From contig CAKOQD010000014.1 of NCBI GenBank assembly GCA_934101185.1, positions 1 to 25,065 on the forward strand: a stretch of 25,065 nucleotides of DNA, in the 5' to 3' direction. Shown here piece after piece: positions 1 through 8,324 of this stretch. The translations under genes were made by a program, and so were the position numbers. Under the pieces are notes generated by a model. It saw only the letters and a list, made by a program, of their open reading frames with translations, was not told where the DNA came from and made no database searches. Source of the stretch: an uncultured Bacilli bacterium (GTDB taxonomy: Bacteria; Bacillota_I; Bacilli_A; RF39; UBA660). The stretch's first letter is position 1. Every line of letters begins with the position of its first letter.

Positions 1-540
1 ACTACCGGAGATGCTGGTACTAATGCTTCCGTTACTAATACAGGAACTGCTCAAAATGCTGTTTTAAACTTCACTATTCCTAGAGGTGAAACTGGTGCAA
101 CTGGTCCTCAAGGAACTACTGCTACTAATGAATATGGTTATAAATATGATACCACTACTACTCCAATAACATTAACTGCTAATACTGTTGCAACTGTTCC
201 TTTAAATCAAACTGGTCCACTTAATGTTATTACTGGAGCGACTACTAACGCATTAACAATAGGTAGCGCTGGTACATATAAAATCGATTATTTCTTTAAT
301 GGTATTAGTAATACTGCAGGTGATGTTACATTAGCAGTTTATAATAACAACAACTTAGTACCAGGTTCTACCATAACATTAAACTTAGAAACCGCTAATG
401 AAAAAAATGCTACTGGTAGTATTATTGCTAGTTTTACTGAAGGTAATGCAATCACTTTAGGACTTGAATCTACCACTGGGGTTGAAATAACTCCTGCTTC
501 TAATACTAATGCATACTTATCAATAGTAAAACTTGCATAA
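1..540 (+). CDS. Collagen-like surface/exosporium-type protein, C-terminal fragment (5' end outside window)
   Basis: The frame is open from base 1 to a TAA at 538-540 (179 codons), so the start lies upstream of the window. The first ~40 residues carry a repeat-like block ending in IPRGETGATGPQG, which contains Gly-X-Y collagen triplets. About 135 residues of Thr/Asn/Gly-rich, beta-strand-like sequence follow (for example AGTYKIDYFFNG, then AYLSIVKLA at the end). This is the layout of Firmicutes collagen-like proteins with a C1q/BclA-type globular C-terminus, which are surface or exosporium filament proteins. No anchor or signal is visible because the N-terminus is missing. Base use is richer in G and C than the neighbours, as expected for Gly/Thr/Ala-rich protein. 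The family call is an inference from composition and layout. A phage tail-fibre-like adhesin is the main alternative. Confidence 0.72.
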   Translation, partial: TTGDAGTNASVTNTGTAQNAVLNFTIPRGETGATGPQGTTATNEYGYKYDTTTTPITLTANTVATVPLNQTGPLNVITGATTNALTIGSAGTYKIDYFFNGISNTAGDVTLAVYNNNNLVPGSTITLNLETANEKNATGSIIASFTEGNAITLGLESTTGVEITPASNTNAYLSIVKLA

Positions 541-542
541 CT

Positions 543-568
543 AAAAAACAACCGCGTGGTTGTTTTTT
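543..568. terminator. Bidirectional intrinsic terminator between collagen-like gene and recG
   Basis: An 11-bp perfect stem (543-553 with 558-568, AAAAAACAACC/GGTTGTTTTTT) encloses a GCGT loop, with T-runs on both strands. It lies between two convergent genes and can serve both. Confidence 0.85.
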
Positions 569-579
569 ATTGTAATAAT

Positions 580-2571
580 TTATCCTTCAGTTATATCATT
601 TAAAATCATTTCTTTAATTTGTTCATTGTCTTTTGAATCATTTTCAATAAACTCTAATGAGTCTTTTTTAGCTTGTAACAATATTTTATAATCATCTTTT
701 ATATTAGCAATTTTAAATGTCATATCACCACTTTGTTTTGTACCAAATAAATCACCATGGCCACGTAACTTAAAATCTTCCTCACTTATTTCAAAACCAT
801 CATTTGTCTTAGTCATTACTTCAAGTCTTTTAGCATCCACATCACTAATTAAAATACAACTTGATTGAAGACTACTTCTTCCTACCCTACCACGTAATTG
901 ATGAAGCGTTGAAAGTCCAAATCTATTCGCGTCAAATATTACTATCATTGTAGTATTTTCTACATCTACCCCAACTTCAATAACAGTAGTACTAATAAGA
1001 ATTTGTGTCTCATTGTTTACAAATTTATTCATAATTTTATCTTTATCTTGTTGTTTTAATTTACCATGTAACACATCTATATTATACTTCTTACCAAATG
1101 CAAGGTTCATTTTATCTTTTAATTCTTCAACTGTAGTTAAATCTAATGTTTCAGAATCTTCGATTAATGGTGCAATTACATATATTTGATGATTATTAAG
1201 TAGTTCATTATACATCATATTAAGAACTTCTTTCATATCACTAGTACCTTTTAAATAAGTTTTTATAGGCTTTCTTCCACTTGGAAGAGACATAATAGTA
1301 GATATATCCATATCTCCATATATAGTTAAAGCATACGTTCTAGGTATTGGTGTTGCACTCATATAAAGTACATCTGGCATATTACCTTTATTCTGCAATT
1401 TTGTCCTTTGTAATACTCCGAAACGGTGTTGTTCATCTGTTACTACTAAACCAAGATTGTTATATAAAACATCTTCTTGTATTAAAGCATGAGTACCAAT
1501 TACTATATCTATTTCATTATTAAGTAATCTTTCATGAATAGAAGTTTTTTCTTTTTTAGTAAGAGACCCAACAAGTAATTCTACTTTTATATCAGTATCT
1601 TTCAATAAACTTTTAACTGTATTAAAATGTTGAAGTGCAAGTATTTCAGTTGGAACCATTAATGCTCCTTGATAGCCACTTAAATAATTAGCATATAGTG
1701 CAAGGATAGATATAACAGTTTTACCACTACCTACGTCTCCTTGAAGAAGACGATTCATTCTACGCTTTGATTTAATATCTTTTAGTATTTCATTTAATAC
1801 TTTATTTTGGTCTTCAGTAAGAGTATATGGTAATGATTTAATTAATTTATTTAGTTTATCTTCATCATATTCTTTTTTTATACCATTGTCTTCACTTTTA
1901 TGTTTCATTTTAAGAAGATTTATCTTCATCATATAAACAAATAATTCTTCATATTTTAATCTTATCATTGCTTGTTTTAATTTTTCCTTTGTTGATGGAT
2001 TATGAATTATATTTAAAGAAGTTTTTTTATTTAAAAAGTCATATCTTTCTATTAAGTATTTAGGTATAAAGTCAGGTATTTCATTTCCATATTGCATTAG
2101 TGTATTGTTTATATATGTTGCAATATTTTTAGAGGTAAGTCCTGCAGTTCCATGATATACTGGTTCTATTTTTTCATCTTTTGGTAAAAGTCCCATTCTT
2201 ATTTCTGATGCTGTAACTATGTTTTTTGTCTTATCATATTTACCTAGTACTGTTACATTTGAACCTACTTCTAATTGATTTTTTAGAAAAGCACGATTAA
2301 ATATTGATACTCCCACGACCATACCATCACTGGTTATTAGTCTAAGGTTCATCTTATTAAGGTTTCCTTTTAATCTTATAAGTATAGGTACACAATCAAT
2401 TTTTCCATCAATTATAACTTTATCATCTACTAAATTTCTTAGATCGCTCCTTTTTATAAAATCATATCTAAAAGGATAATGAGTAACTAAATCTAGTACT
2501 GTATTTATATTTAACTTATTAAGTAACATTTCTGACTTAGGGCCTATTCCTTTAACTTCTTTTATTGTCAT
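580..2571 (-). CDS. recG: ATP-dependent DNA helicase RecG
   Basis: Branch-migration helicase acting on stalled forks and recombination intermediates. It is 663 residues from the chosen start, close to the ~680 usual for the family. In order it shows an N-terminal wedge/OB-like region (about 1-150), Walker A GDVGSGKT (278-285), a DEQH box (379-382), SATPIPR (405-411) with the RecG-typical ALTIYGDMD just after, and LRGRVGRS near residue 570. The start is placed at ATG 2569-2571 because the frame's earlier ATG (2605-2607) lies inside the -10 region of the promoter at 2596-2624. From 2571 the protein begins MTIKEVKGIGPKSE, the usual RecG N-terminus. The gene is monocistronic and ends at the terminator at 543-568. 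Confidence 0.95.
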   Translation of the reverse strand: MTIKEVKGIGPKSEMLLNKLNINTVLDLVTHYPFRYDFIKRSDLRNLVDDKVIIDGKIDCVPILIRLKGNLNKMNLRLITSDGMVVGVSIFNRAFLKNQLEVGSNVTVLGKYDKTKNIVTASEIRMGLLPKDEKIEPVYHGTAGLTSKNIATYINNTLMQYGNEIPDFIPKYLIERYDFLNKKTSLNIIHNPSTKEKLKQAMIRLKYEELFVYMMKINLLKMKHKSEDNGIKKEYDEDKLNKLIKSLPYTLTEDQNKVLNEILKDIKSKRRMNRLLQGDVGSGKTVISILALYANYLSGYQGALMVPTEILALQHFNTVKSLLKDTDIKVELLVGSLTKKEKTSIHERLLNNEIDIVIGTHALIQEDVLYNNLGLVVTDEQHRFGVLQRTKLQNKGNMPDVLYMSATPIPRTYALTIYGDMDISTIMSLPSGRKPIKTYLKGTSDMKEVLNMMYNELLNNHQIYVIAPLIEDSETLDLTTVEELKDKMNLAFGKKYNIDVLHGKLKQQDKDKIMNKFVNNETQILISTTVIEVGVDVENTTMIVIFDANRFGLSTLHQLRGRVGRSSLQSSCILISDVDAKRLEVMTKTNDGFEISEEDFKLRGHGDLFGTKQSGDMTFKIANIKDDYKILLQAKKDSLEFIENDSKDNEQIKEMILNDITEG

Positions 2572-2595
2572 AATACCACGTCCCTTTTCTTTCAA

Positions 2596-2624
2596 ATTAT
2601 ACCACATTTTTTGAAAAATTGAAA
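2596..2624 (-). promoter_or_regulatory. Sigma-A-type promoter of recG
   Basis: Read on the minus strand: -35 TTTCAA (2619-2624), a 17-nt spacer, then -10 TATAAT (2596-2601) preceded by TGTGG. The implied transcript start, near 2589, excludes the upstream in-frame ATG as the recG start. Confidence 0.7.
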
Positions 2625-2697
2625 GGGATAAATTGCGTAAAAAATTACTAGTAAAATGAGTATATGCACAATAATTTTACTTTTTTATAAAAAACTC

Positions 2698-2726
2698 TTG
2701 ACTTTTAAAGCACTTTTGATTATTAT
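2698..2726 (+). promoter_or_regulatory. Promoter of the orphan small RNA
   Basis: TTGACT (2698-2703), a 17-nt spacer and TATTAT (2721-2726) on the + strand, just upstream of a structured region that ends in a terminator. No + strand gene follows for about 4 kb, so this promoter probably serves only the RNA. Confidence 0.65.
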
Positions 2727-2732
2727 ATAAAT

Positions 2733-2835
2733 CACCAGTTCGGCAATAGGCGAATTGGATGCTAGTATCACACTAGCCAACCCCTTTTTATTCTTTTGAA
2801 ACCGTCCTTCAGGGGGTACGGTTTCTATTTTTTTG
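2733..2835 (+). ncRNA. Free-standing structured small RNA of unknown class (~100 nt)
   Basis: No protein-coding frame of note lies here, but the layout is that of a small RNA gene. A promoter at 2698-2726 is followed by hairpin 1 (CCAGTTCG 2735-2742 with CGAATTGG 2751-2758, loop GCAATAGG). Hairpin 2 is GCTAGT 2761-2766 with ACTAGC 2772-2777, loop ATCAC. A CCAACCCC linker (2777-2784) leads to a terminator hairpin (2798-2825) with a T-run. The linker ACCCC can pair with GGGGT inside the terminator (2813-2817), a possible alternative fold or pseudoknot. It lacks the conserved SRP RNA tip, is too short for tmRNA, RNase P RNA or typical 6S RNA, and precedes no + strand gene as a riboswitch would. 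The ends are inferred from the promoter and T-run. Confidence 0.6.
2798..2834 (+). terminator. Terminator of the small RNA
   Basis: An 8-bp outer stem, GAAACCGT (2798-2805) with ACGGTTTC (2818-2825), is followed on the + strand by TATTTTTTT. The inner part (CCTTCAGGGGGT) can extend the stem or pair upstream. Confidence 0.8.
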
Positions 2836-2840
2836 TATTA

Positions 2841-2870
2841 AAAAACTTTAGTGAGAAAACTAAAGTTTTT
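2841..2870 (-). terminator. Terminator of nifJ
   Basis: An 11-bp stem, AAAAACTTTAG (2841-2851) with CTAAAGTTTTT (2860-2870), lies 17 nt beyond the nifJ stop. On the minus strand the stem runs into a T-run. It could also act as a back-up for the + strand small RNA. Confidence 0.8.
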
Positions 2871-2887
2871 ATTTTATAGATTAATTT

Positions 2888-5800
2888 TTATTTACTTGCA
2901 TCTTCTTTTAATTCGTTATCTTTTTCAATAGAGTTTTCTTTATTCTTTTCTAATAAGTCTGATTTAATTCGATATCTATTTTCTCTTTCAAATATTAAAT
3001 CATATTTAGAAAAATCACTTTTACTATCAAGTTTTAATTCTTTTGTTACTGGATTATATCTATAAAGTGGAAAGTATCCAGATTCTGCTGCTAATTTTTC
3101 TTCTTTTATAGAGTCTTTCATACCAGTTTTTATTCCATGTGATATACAAGGAGAGTATGCGATTATAATAGATGGTCCATCATATTCATTTGCCTCTTTT
3201 AAAGCTTTTATTGTTTGCATATAGTTTGCTCCGAGTGATATTGTTGCAACGTATACATGAGGATATGTCATTGCAATACGTGCTAAATCCTTTTTCTGAG
3301 TTTTTTTACCACTGCTTGCAAACTTTGCAACAGCTCCACATCTAGTTGATTTAGATGATTGACCTCCGGTATTTGAATAGACTTCTGTATCAAGAACAAG
3401 AATGTTAATATTTAGATTATTTGCAAGAACATGATCTATTCCTCCGAAACCAATGTCATAAGCCCATCCGTCTCCGCCAACCATCCAGATTGATTTATCT
3501 TTTATATATTTTTTAAGTGGTAATATTTCACTAAAGTCTTCATAATCAAGTTCATCATATACTTTAAATGAAACATCTTTGCTATAGTTATTTAAATATT
3601 CATTAATTAATTCTTTATTTTTAGCATTTACTTTATCTATGTTTTCTCTCATTATTCTTTTTACTTTTTCTTTATTGTGAGACTCTGCTACTTTGATACC
3701 AAAACCAAATTCTGCATTATCTTCGAATAATGAGTTAGCCCAAGGTATGCTATAAGGTGTATTGGGTAGACTAGCGCCATATATTGACGAACATCCTGTA
3801 GCATTTGCTATTATTAAGTTATCACCAAATAATTGAGTAAGAAGTTTTATATATGGTGTTTCTCCACATCCGGCACATGCACCATGGAATTCAAATAATG
3901 GCTTTCTAAACTGACTTCCCTTTACTGTATCAATACTCATTACTCTTTTTTCTGATACTTTTTCTAAATAATTATGTTTTTCTATTTCTTTATCTTTACT
4001 TTTTTCAATAGACTCCATTGTAATAGCTTTAGTAGGACATACTCCGGCACATAAAGAGCATCCAGTACAGTCAAGTGGACTTATACTAATTGTAAACTTT
4101 AGATCTTGATCTTTTATTTTAGCATCTTTTAGATCTGATTTAACTTCCTCTGGTGCAGATTCAACTTCATCATTATCAAGTAAGTATGGTCTTATTACTG
4201 CATGAGGACATACGAATGAACATAGATTACACATGATACATTTTTCTTTATCATAACATGGTGTAATATTACTTATTCCTCTTTTTTCTAGTTTAGATAG
4301 TCCTGCTTCATATGTACCATCGACGTTGTTTTTAAAATCACTTACTTTTAAGTCATTACCTTTGGCATGCTCTAAATATGAGAAAATAGTATTATCTACT
4401 TCTTCCATTTTATAATTTTGTTTTAAGCTTTCTACATCTACTTTAACTAAACTATTTCTTGCATCTTTTATAGCATTTATATTAGAGTTAACTATATCTT
4501 CACCTTTTTTAGTAAAGTTTTTTCTTATCATTTGTTCTATATATGAAGATAGTTCATTTTCATTTAGTATATTCATAAGATCTAGAATTATCATTTCCAT
4601 AATTGTACTTATTTTATTTGGAATATTATTATTTCTTGCTATTTCTGATGCATTTACTATATAAAAGCTTATATTTTTATCTTTCATTGTATTAATCATT
4701 TCTATAGGTATTTCTAAGTTATCTATATTTTTTTCAGTATTTAGTAAAAATATTCCATTTTCTTTTATTCCCTTTAAAAGATCGTATTTAGTAAGGTATG
4801 TATCTTTTGAACATACTACTACTTTAGGACTATCAACATAATAAGTACTCAGTATTTCTTCATCACTAAATCTTAAATGACTTTTTGTGACTCCTCCAGA
4901 TTTTTTAGAGTCATATTCGAAGTATCCTTGTACGTATTTACTTGTGTTATCTCCGACGATTGTTAAGATGTCTTTTGATGTTGTAATCATTCCATCAGAG
5001 CCATAACCCCAGATTAATAGTTCTTCATAGTTTTTAGTGAATTTTGTATTAGTTTTATTAAGTGAAAGACTTGTTACATCATCTATTATTCCTATTGTAA
5101 AGTTATGTAAGTTATCAGTATCTAGGAAGTTATAGACTGCTTCAATATCATTAAGATTAGTATCTTTACTAGATAGTCCATATCTACCACTTATTATTTT
5201 TATATTAGTGTCTTTTAGTATTTCACATACATCTAGATATAATGGTTCGCCATTTGCACCAGGTTCTTTTGTTCTATCTAATACTGCAATCTTCTTTGTA
5301 CTTTTAGGAAGTATATCTAAGAAGTATTTTTTAGAGAATGGACGATATAAGTGAACTTCGATTAGTCCAACAGAGTTGTTATATTTTAAATATTCTTTTA
5401 TTGTTTCACAAACTGATCCCATTGCTATTATTACATTAGTGGCATCTTTATTTCCATAATAATTAAATGGTTTATAGTCTTTTCCTGTTATTTCATTTAT
5501 TTTGTTCATATAATCATTTACTATGTCTGGAAGTTCTAGATAATAAGGATTGCGTGCTTCAACTGCTTGAAAGTATATTTGATCTCCTTGATTTGTTCCT
5601 TTTGTTTTAGGATTATCAATATCAAAGCTTCTTTCTCTAAAGTCATTTAAAGCTTTATAATCAATAAGTTTTTCTACTTTAGAAAAATCTATTACATCAA
5701 TCTTATTATATTCATGACTGGTTCTGAAACCATCAAAGAAGTTTAAGAATGGTATTTTCCCTTTTATTGTAGATAAATAAGCAACGTTTGTTAGATCCAT

Positions 5801-6238
5801 TACTTGTTGTACAGATGATGATGCAAGAATTGCAAAGCCAGTTGCACGAGCTGAATATATATCACTATGATCTCCCATTATTGATAAAGCATGAGTTGCT
5901 ATAGTACGTGCTGCAACGTTGATAACACATGGTAGTTGTTCCCCCGCTATTTTATACATGTTTGGTAGCATTAGTAAAAGTCCTTGACTGGCAGTATATG
6001 TACTAGATAATACTCCATTGAGTAACATACCATGTACCATTCCGATGGCTCCTGCTTCACTTTGCATTTCTACTATATCTACTACATCACCATAAAAATT
6101 AACCTCTTTTTTCGAAGACATTTCATCCATATGTTCTGCCATAGTTGAGGCTGGTGTTATAGGATATATTCCTGCACATTCTGTAAACTTATATGATACT
6201 AAAGCACATGCTTTATTTCCATCCATTATTTGTTTCAT
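2888..6238 (-). CDS. nifJ: Pyruvate:ferredoxin (flavodoxin) oxidoreductase, single-chain
   Basis: Oxidises pyruvate to acetyl-CoA and CO2 and reduces ferredoxin in the cytoplasm, the key step of anaerobic pyruvate use. All domains of the ~1170-residue family are fused in one chain, slightly short here at 1116 residues. The pyrimidine-binding domain has YPITPAS (25-31) and EMQSEAGA (57-64). There are two ferredoxin-type 4Fe-4S motifs, C667/670/673/677 and C724/727/730/734. The proximal cluster ligands are C788, C791 (CAGCGETPY), C816 and C1030 or near it. The thiamine-diphosphate motif is GDGWAYDIGFGG (922-933) with NTGGQ (956-960). The ribosome site AAGGTGAT (6244-6251) sits upstream of the ATG. 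It is monocistronic, and the small ferredoxin at 14054 is a plausible acceptor. Confidence 0.96.
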   Translation of the reverse strand: MKQIMDGNKACALVSYKFTECAGIYPITPASTMAEHMDEMSSKKEVNFYGDVVDIVEMQSEAGAIGMVHGMLLNGVLSSTYTASQGLLLMLPNMYKIAGEQLPCVINVAARTIATHALSIMGDHSDIYSARATGFAILASSSVQQVMDLTNVAYLSTIKGKIPFLNFFDGFRTSHEYNKIDVIDFSKVEKLIDYKALNDFRERSFDIDNPKTKGTNQGDQIYFQAVEARNPYYLELPDIVNDYMNKINEITGKDYKPFNYYGNKDATNVIIAMGSVCETIKEYLKYNNSVGLIEVHLYRPFSKKYFLDILPKSTKKIAVLDRTKEPGANGEPLYLDVCEILKDTNIKIISGRYGLSSKDTNLNDIEAVYNFLDTDNLHNFTIGIIDDVTSLSLNKTNTKFTKNYEELLIWGYGSDGMITTSKDILTIVGDNTSKYVQGYFEYDSKKSGGVTKSHLRFSDEEILSTYYVDSPKVVVCSKDTYLTKYDLLKGIKENGIFLLNTEKNIDNLEIPIEMINTMKDKNISFYIVNASEIARNNNIPNKISTIMEMIILDLMNILNENELSSYIEQMIRKNFTKKGEDIVNSNINAIKDARNSLVKVDVESLKQNYKMEEVDNTIFSYLEHAKGNDLKVSDFKNNVDGTYEAGLSKLEKRGISNITPCYDKEKCIMCNLCSFVCPHAVIRPYLLDNDEVESAPEEVKSDLKDAKIKDQDLKFTISISPLDCTGCSLCAGVCPTKAITMESIEKSKDKEIEKHNYLEKVSEKRVMSIDTVKGSQFRKPLFEFHGACAGCGETPYIKLLTQLFGDNLIIANATGCSSIYGASLPNTPYSIPWANSLFEDNAEFGFGIKVAESHNKEKVKRIMRENIDKVNAKNKELINEYLNNYSKDVSFKVYDELDYEDFSEILPLKKYIKDKSIWMVGGDGWAYDIGFGGIDHVLANNLNINILVLDTEVYSNTGGQSSKSTRCGAVAKFASSGKKTQKKDLARIAMTYPHVYVATISLGANYMQTIKALKEANEYDGPSIIIAYSPCISHGIKTGMKDSIKEEKLAAESGYFPLYRYNPVTKELKLDSKSDFSKYDLIFERENRYRIKSDLLEKNKENSIEKDNELKEDASK

Positions 6239-6264
6239 TAATAATCACCTTTTCTTTCTATTAT

Positions 6265-6293
6265 ATTATATAATAGATTATGATTTTTTTAAA
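6265..6293 (-). promoter_or_regulatory. Probable nifJ promoter
   Basis: TTTAAA (6288-6293), a 17-nt spacer and TATAAT (6265-6270) on the minus strand, 27 nt upstream of the start codon. The -10 is perfect and the -35 is weak. A second overlapping TATAAT lies at 6260-6265. Confidence 0.5.
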
Positions 6294-6321
6294 TAGATAT
6301 CTTTTGTTTGTAACGAATAAA

Positions 6322-6352
6322 ATTAAAAAATAGTACTTTTTCAAGCACTATT
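6322..6352 (-). terminator. Terminator overlapping the stop codon of the 6348-6653 gene
   Basis: A 10-bp stem, AATAGTACTT (6329-6338) with AAGCACTATT (6343-6352) and one G-U pair, has a 4-nt loop that reads GAAA on the minus strand. A T-rich tail follows on that strand. The TAG stop of the gene (6348-6350) lies inside the stem. Confidence 0.75.
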
Positions 6353-6653
6353 TCTCTATTATTTCTCTAATATCTTTAATATGTATACTATTTCCATCAA
6401 TAGTAATTATTTTATCATTTATTGTTCCTGCGATTCGTGTATCATAGGTATTGTTATCTGTTTTAATTATTACTTTTTTATTAAAAATGTAACCATCTTT
6501 ATTCATTAATTCTTTTAATTTATCTACTGGGTCTATTTTATGTCTTTCATCAAGGTTAGGAATTGATTCTTCAATAAAAGAATAATATACTTTTCTATTG
6601 TTATTTATTTTGTTACTAATATTTGGTTTAAAAATACTTGGTTTTTTTTCCAT
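6348..6653 (-). CDS. Small protein of unknown function (101 aa)
   Basis: I do not recognise this family. The 101-residue product is basic and Asn/Lys-rich in its first 45 residues, with no membrane segment, Cys cluster or signal peptide. The C-terminal half (about 56-101) alternates short beta-like strands: KVIIKTDNNTYDTRI, then GTINDKIITIDGNSIHI, then a short helix DIREIIEK. This resembles a small SH3/Sm-like barrel, which is only an inference. The minus-strand sequence upstream of the ATG (6654-6668) reads TTAATCAAGGAGAGATT plus ATATGG, giving a ribosome site GGAGAG. The gene is monocistronic, divergent from the RodA/FtsW gene, and ends in a terminator that overlaps its stop codon. Confidence 0.7.
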   Translation of the reverse strand: MEKKPSIFKPNISNKINNNRKVYYSFIEESIPNLDERHKIDPVDKLKELMNKDGYIFNKKVIIKTDNNTYDTRIAGTINDKIITIDGNSIHIKDIREIIEK

Positions 6654-6705
6654 ATAATCTCTCCTTGATTAATTATATGTTTTAAAGTATAAAAAATTAT
6701 AAAAA

Positions 6706-6711
6706 TATAAT
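6706..6711 (+). promoter_or_regulatory. -10 element just upstream of the RodA/FtsW start
   Basis: TATAAT lies only 9 nt before the ATG at 6721. Transcription from it would begin about at the start codon, giving a leaderless or near-leaderless mRNA. The -35 is weak (TTTAAA 6681-6686 with a 19-nt spacer, or TTAAAG with 18). Confidence 0.5.
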
Positions 6712-6720
6712 ACTATAAAT

Positions 6721-7815
6721 ATGAAAACAAAGTTAAATATTAATAAAAATTATCTTTATTTACTAGTATTATTCTATGTATGTAGTATTACTTCAATATA
6801 TAGTTTTTCTAGCTTTTTATACTCTAATGTATTCACATTAGTAATTAGACAAACATGTTTTTATGTTTTTGGCTTTATTTTGATATTATTAATTCAAAAA
6901 ATAGGTTTTGATAAAATATTAAAATACAGTATTCATATCTATTTTATTAATATCTTTCTTCTTTTACTAGTTCTTTTTATCGGCGAAGAAATTAATGGCA
7001 TAAAAGCATGGTTTACTATTCCTTTTTTTGGTTCTTTTCAACCTAGTGAGTTTATGAAAATACCTTTAGTACTTTTGATTGCAAAAATTATTAGTAATGA
7101 TATTAAACGTAATAAGAGTGAATTCTTATTAATAATTAAAGTTATAATAGTTATATTAATTCCATCATTAATAACTTTTTTAGAGCCCGATACTGGGGCG
7201 GTGATAATATATTTAGTTATTGGTTTTATTATGTTGTTTACTTCAGGAATAAGTTATAAGTGGTTTGTTTTATTAGGAATAGTAATACTTTTATTATCTG
7301 GATCATTTTTTTACTTATATTTATTTAATACTGATTTGTTTATAAATATTTTTGGTAGTAATTTCTTTTATCGATTTGATAGAATACTTGATTGGCAAAA
7401 CTCTAGTGGTATGCAGTTAACAAACTCTTTGATAGCTATTTCTTCTTCGGGATATTTTGGTAATGGCATAAGTAATATATTATTGTATTTTCCTGAGGGA
7501 CATACTGATTTTATATTTGCAAGTTTCTCTTCAATATTTGGATTATTTGGTATATTTGCCCTGATATCTGCGATTGTCATTTTTGATTTATTAATTATTA
7601 AAACTGCAAAAAAAAGTAAAAATAATATAAATAAATTAATTTGTACAGGTTTTCTTGGAGTGTTTATATATCAACAAATACAAAATATTTGTATGACCGT
7701 GGGTATTCTTCCTATAACAGGAATTACTCTTCCTTTTATATCTTATGGAGGTTCCAGTTTAATATCTTTTATGATCATACTTGGAATAATAATGGCAATA
7801 GATAGTAAAAAGTAA
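6721..7815 (+). CDS. SEDS-family peptidoglycan glycosyltransferase (RodA/FtsW/SpoVE)
   Basis: Polytopic membrane enzyme that polymerises lipid II into glycan strands together with a class B penicillin-binding protein, which is not in this window. At 364 residues with about ten hydrophobic segments it has normal SEDS length. Family motifs are NGIKAWF (92-98), SFQPSEFMKI (105-114), EPDTGA (155-160), PEGHTDFIFA (258-267) holding the Asp equivalent to the catalytic Asp (D263), and LPITGITLPFISYGGSS (330-346). FQPSEFMKI and the short termini favour RodA over FtsW, but SpoVE/FtsW cannot be excluded. No Shine-Dalgarno sequence precedes the ATG, and a TATAAT box ends 9 nt upstream, so the mRNA is probably leaderless. 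It is a lone + strand gene ending at a terminator shared with the tRNA operon. Confidence 0.9.
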   Translation: MKTKLNINKNYLYLLVLFYVCSITSIYSFSSFLYSNVFTLVIRQTCFYVFGFILILLIQKIGFDKILKYSIHIYFINIFLLLLVLFIGEEINGIKAWFTIPFFGSFQPSEFMKIPLVLLIAKIISNDIKRNKSEFLLIIKVIIVILIPSLITFLEPDTGAVIIYLVIGFIMLFTSGISYKWFVLLGIVILLLSGSFFYLYLFNTDLFINIFGSNFFYRFDRILDWQNSSGMQLTNSLIAISSSGYFGNGISNILLYFPEGHTDFIFASFSSIFGLFGIFALISAIVIFDLLIIKTAKKSKNNINKLICTGFLGVFIYQQIQNICMTVGILPITGITLPFISYGGSSLISFMIILGIIMAIDSKK

Positions 7816-7834
7816 AATGGTTAAATCAAAACAA

Positions 7835-7855
7835 AAAACTAGCAATGCTAGTTTT
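7835..7855. terminator. Bidirectional terminator: RodA/FtsW gene (+) and tRNA operon (-)
   Basis: A 9-bp perfect stem, AAAACTAGC (7835-7843) with GCTAGTTTT (7847-7855), has a 3-nt loop. On the minus strand TTTTTTGTTTTG follows. On the + strand the tail is T-rich. Confidence 0.8.
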
Positions 7856-7869
7856 AAACTTTTTTAGAC

Positions 7870-7945
<76 letters not shown>

Positions 7946-7954
7946 AAAAATAAA

Positions 7955-8030
7955 TGGCGGTTCCGACGGGACTTGAACCCGCGATCTTCTGCGTGACAGG
8001 CAGACGTGATAACCACTACACCACGGAACC
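7955..8030 (-). tRNA. tRNA-Asp (GTC)
   Basis: 76 nt with encoded CCA (7955-7957) and discriminator G. Acceptor GGTTCCG/CGGAACC. Anticodon stem TCTGC/GCAGA with loop CTGTCAC. Confidence 0.97.
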
Positions 8031-8032
8031 AT

Positions 8033-8109
<77 letters not shown>

Positions 8110-8128
8110 ATAGAGTAAAAATTTTTAA

Positions 8129-8219
8129 TGGCGGAGGAAAAGGGATTCGAACCCCTGCGCCGTTGCCGACCTTCCGGTTTTCAAGACCGGTCCCTTCAAC
8201 CAGACTTGGGTATTCCTCC
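8129..8219 (-). tRNA. tRNA-Ser (TGA)
   Basis: 91 nt with encoded CCA (8129-8131), discriminator G and a long class II variable arm. Anticodon stem CCGGT/ACCGG with loop CTTGAAA. Acceptor GGAGGAA/TTCCTCC. Confidence 0.96.
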
Positions 8220-8227
8220 ATTGTAAT

Positions 8228-8316
8228 TGGTGCCTAAGGCCGGACTTGAACCGGCACGAGGGATGAACCTCGCAGGATTTTAAGTCCTGTGCGTCTACCT
8301 ATTCCGCCACTCAGGC
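8228..8316 (-). tRNA. tRNA-Leu (TAA)
   Basis: 89 nt with encoded CCA (8228-8230) and a class II variable arm. Anticodon stem CAGGA/TCCTG with loop CTTAAAA. It is uninterrupted here, although tRNA-Leu(UAA) is the classic group I intron host in cyanobacteria. Confidence 0.96.
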
Positions 8317-8324
8317 ATAAATAA

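Noticed and set aside
339..551. Minus-strand open frame of 70 codons
   Set aside because: It lies opposite the collagen-like protein coding sequence and runs through the terminator, with no ribosome site.
2733..2835. Small RNA as SRP RNA, tmRNA or 6S RNA
   Set aside because: The GGAAGGAAGCAGCC-like SRP tip and the tRNA-like domain of tmRNA are absent, and the length and fold do not fit 6S RNA.
2733..2835. Small RNA as a riboswitch for a downstream gene
   Set aside because: There is no + strand gene for nearly 4 kb, and both flanking genes are on the minus strand.
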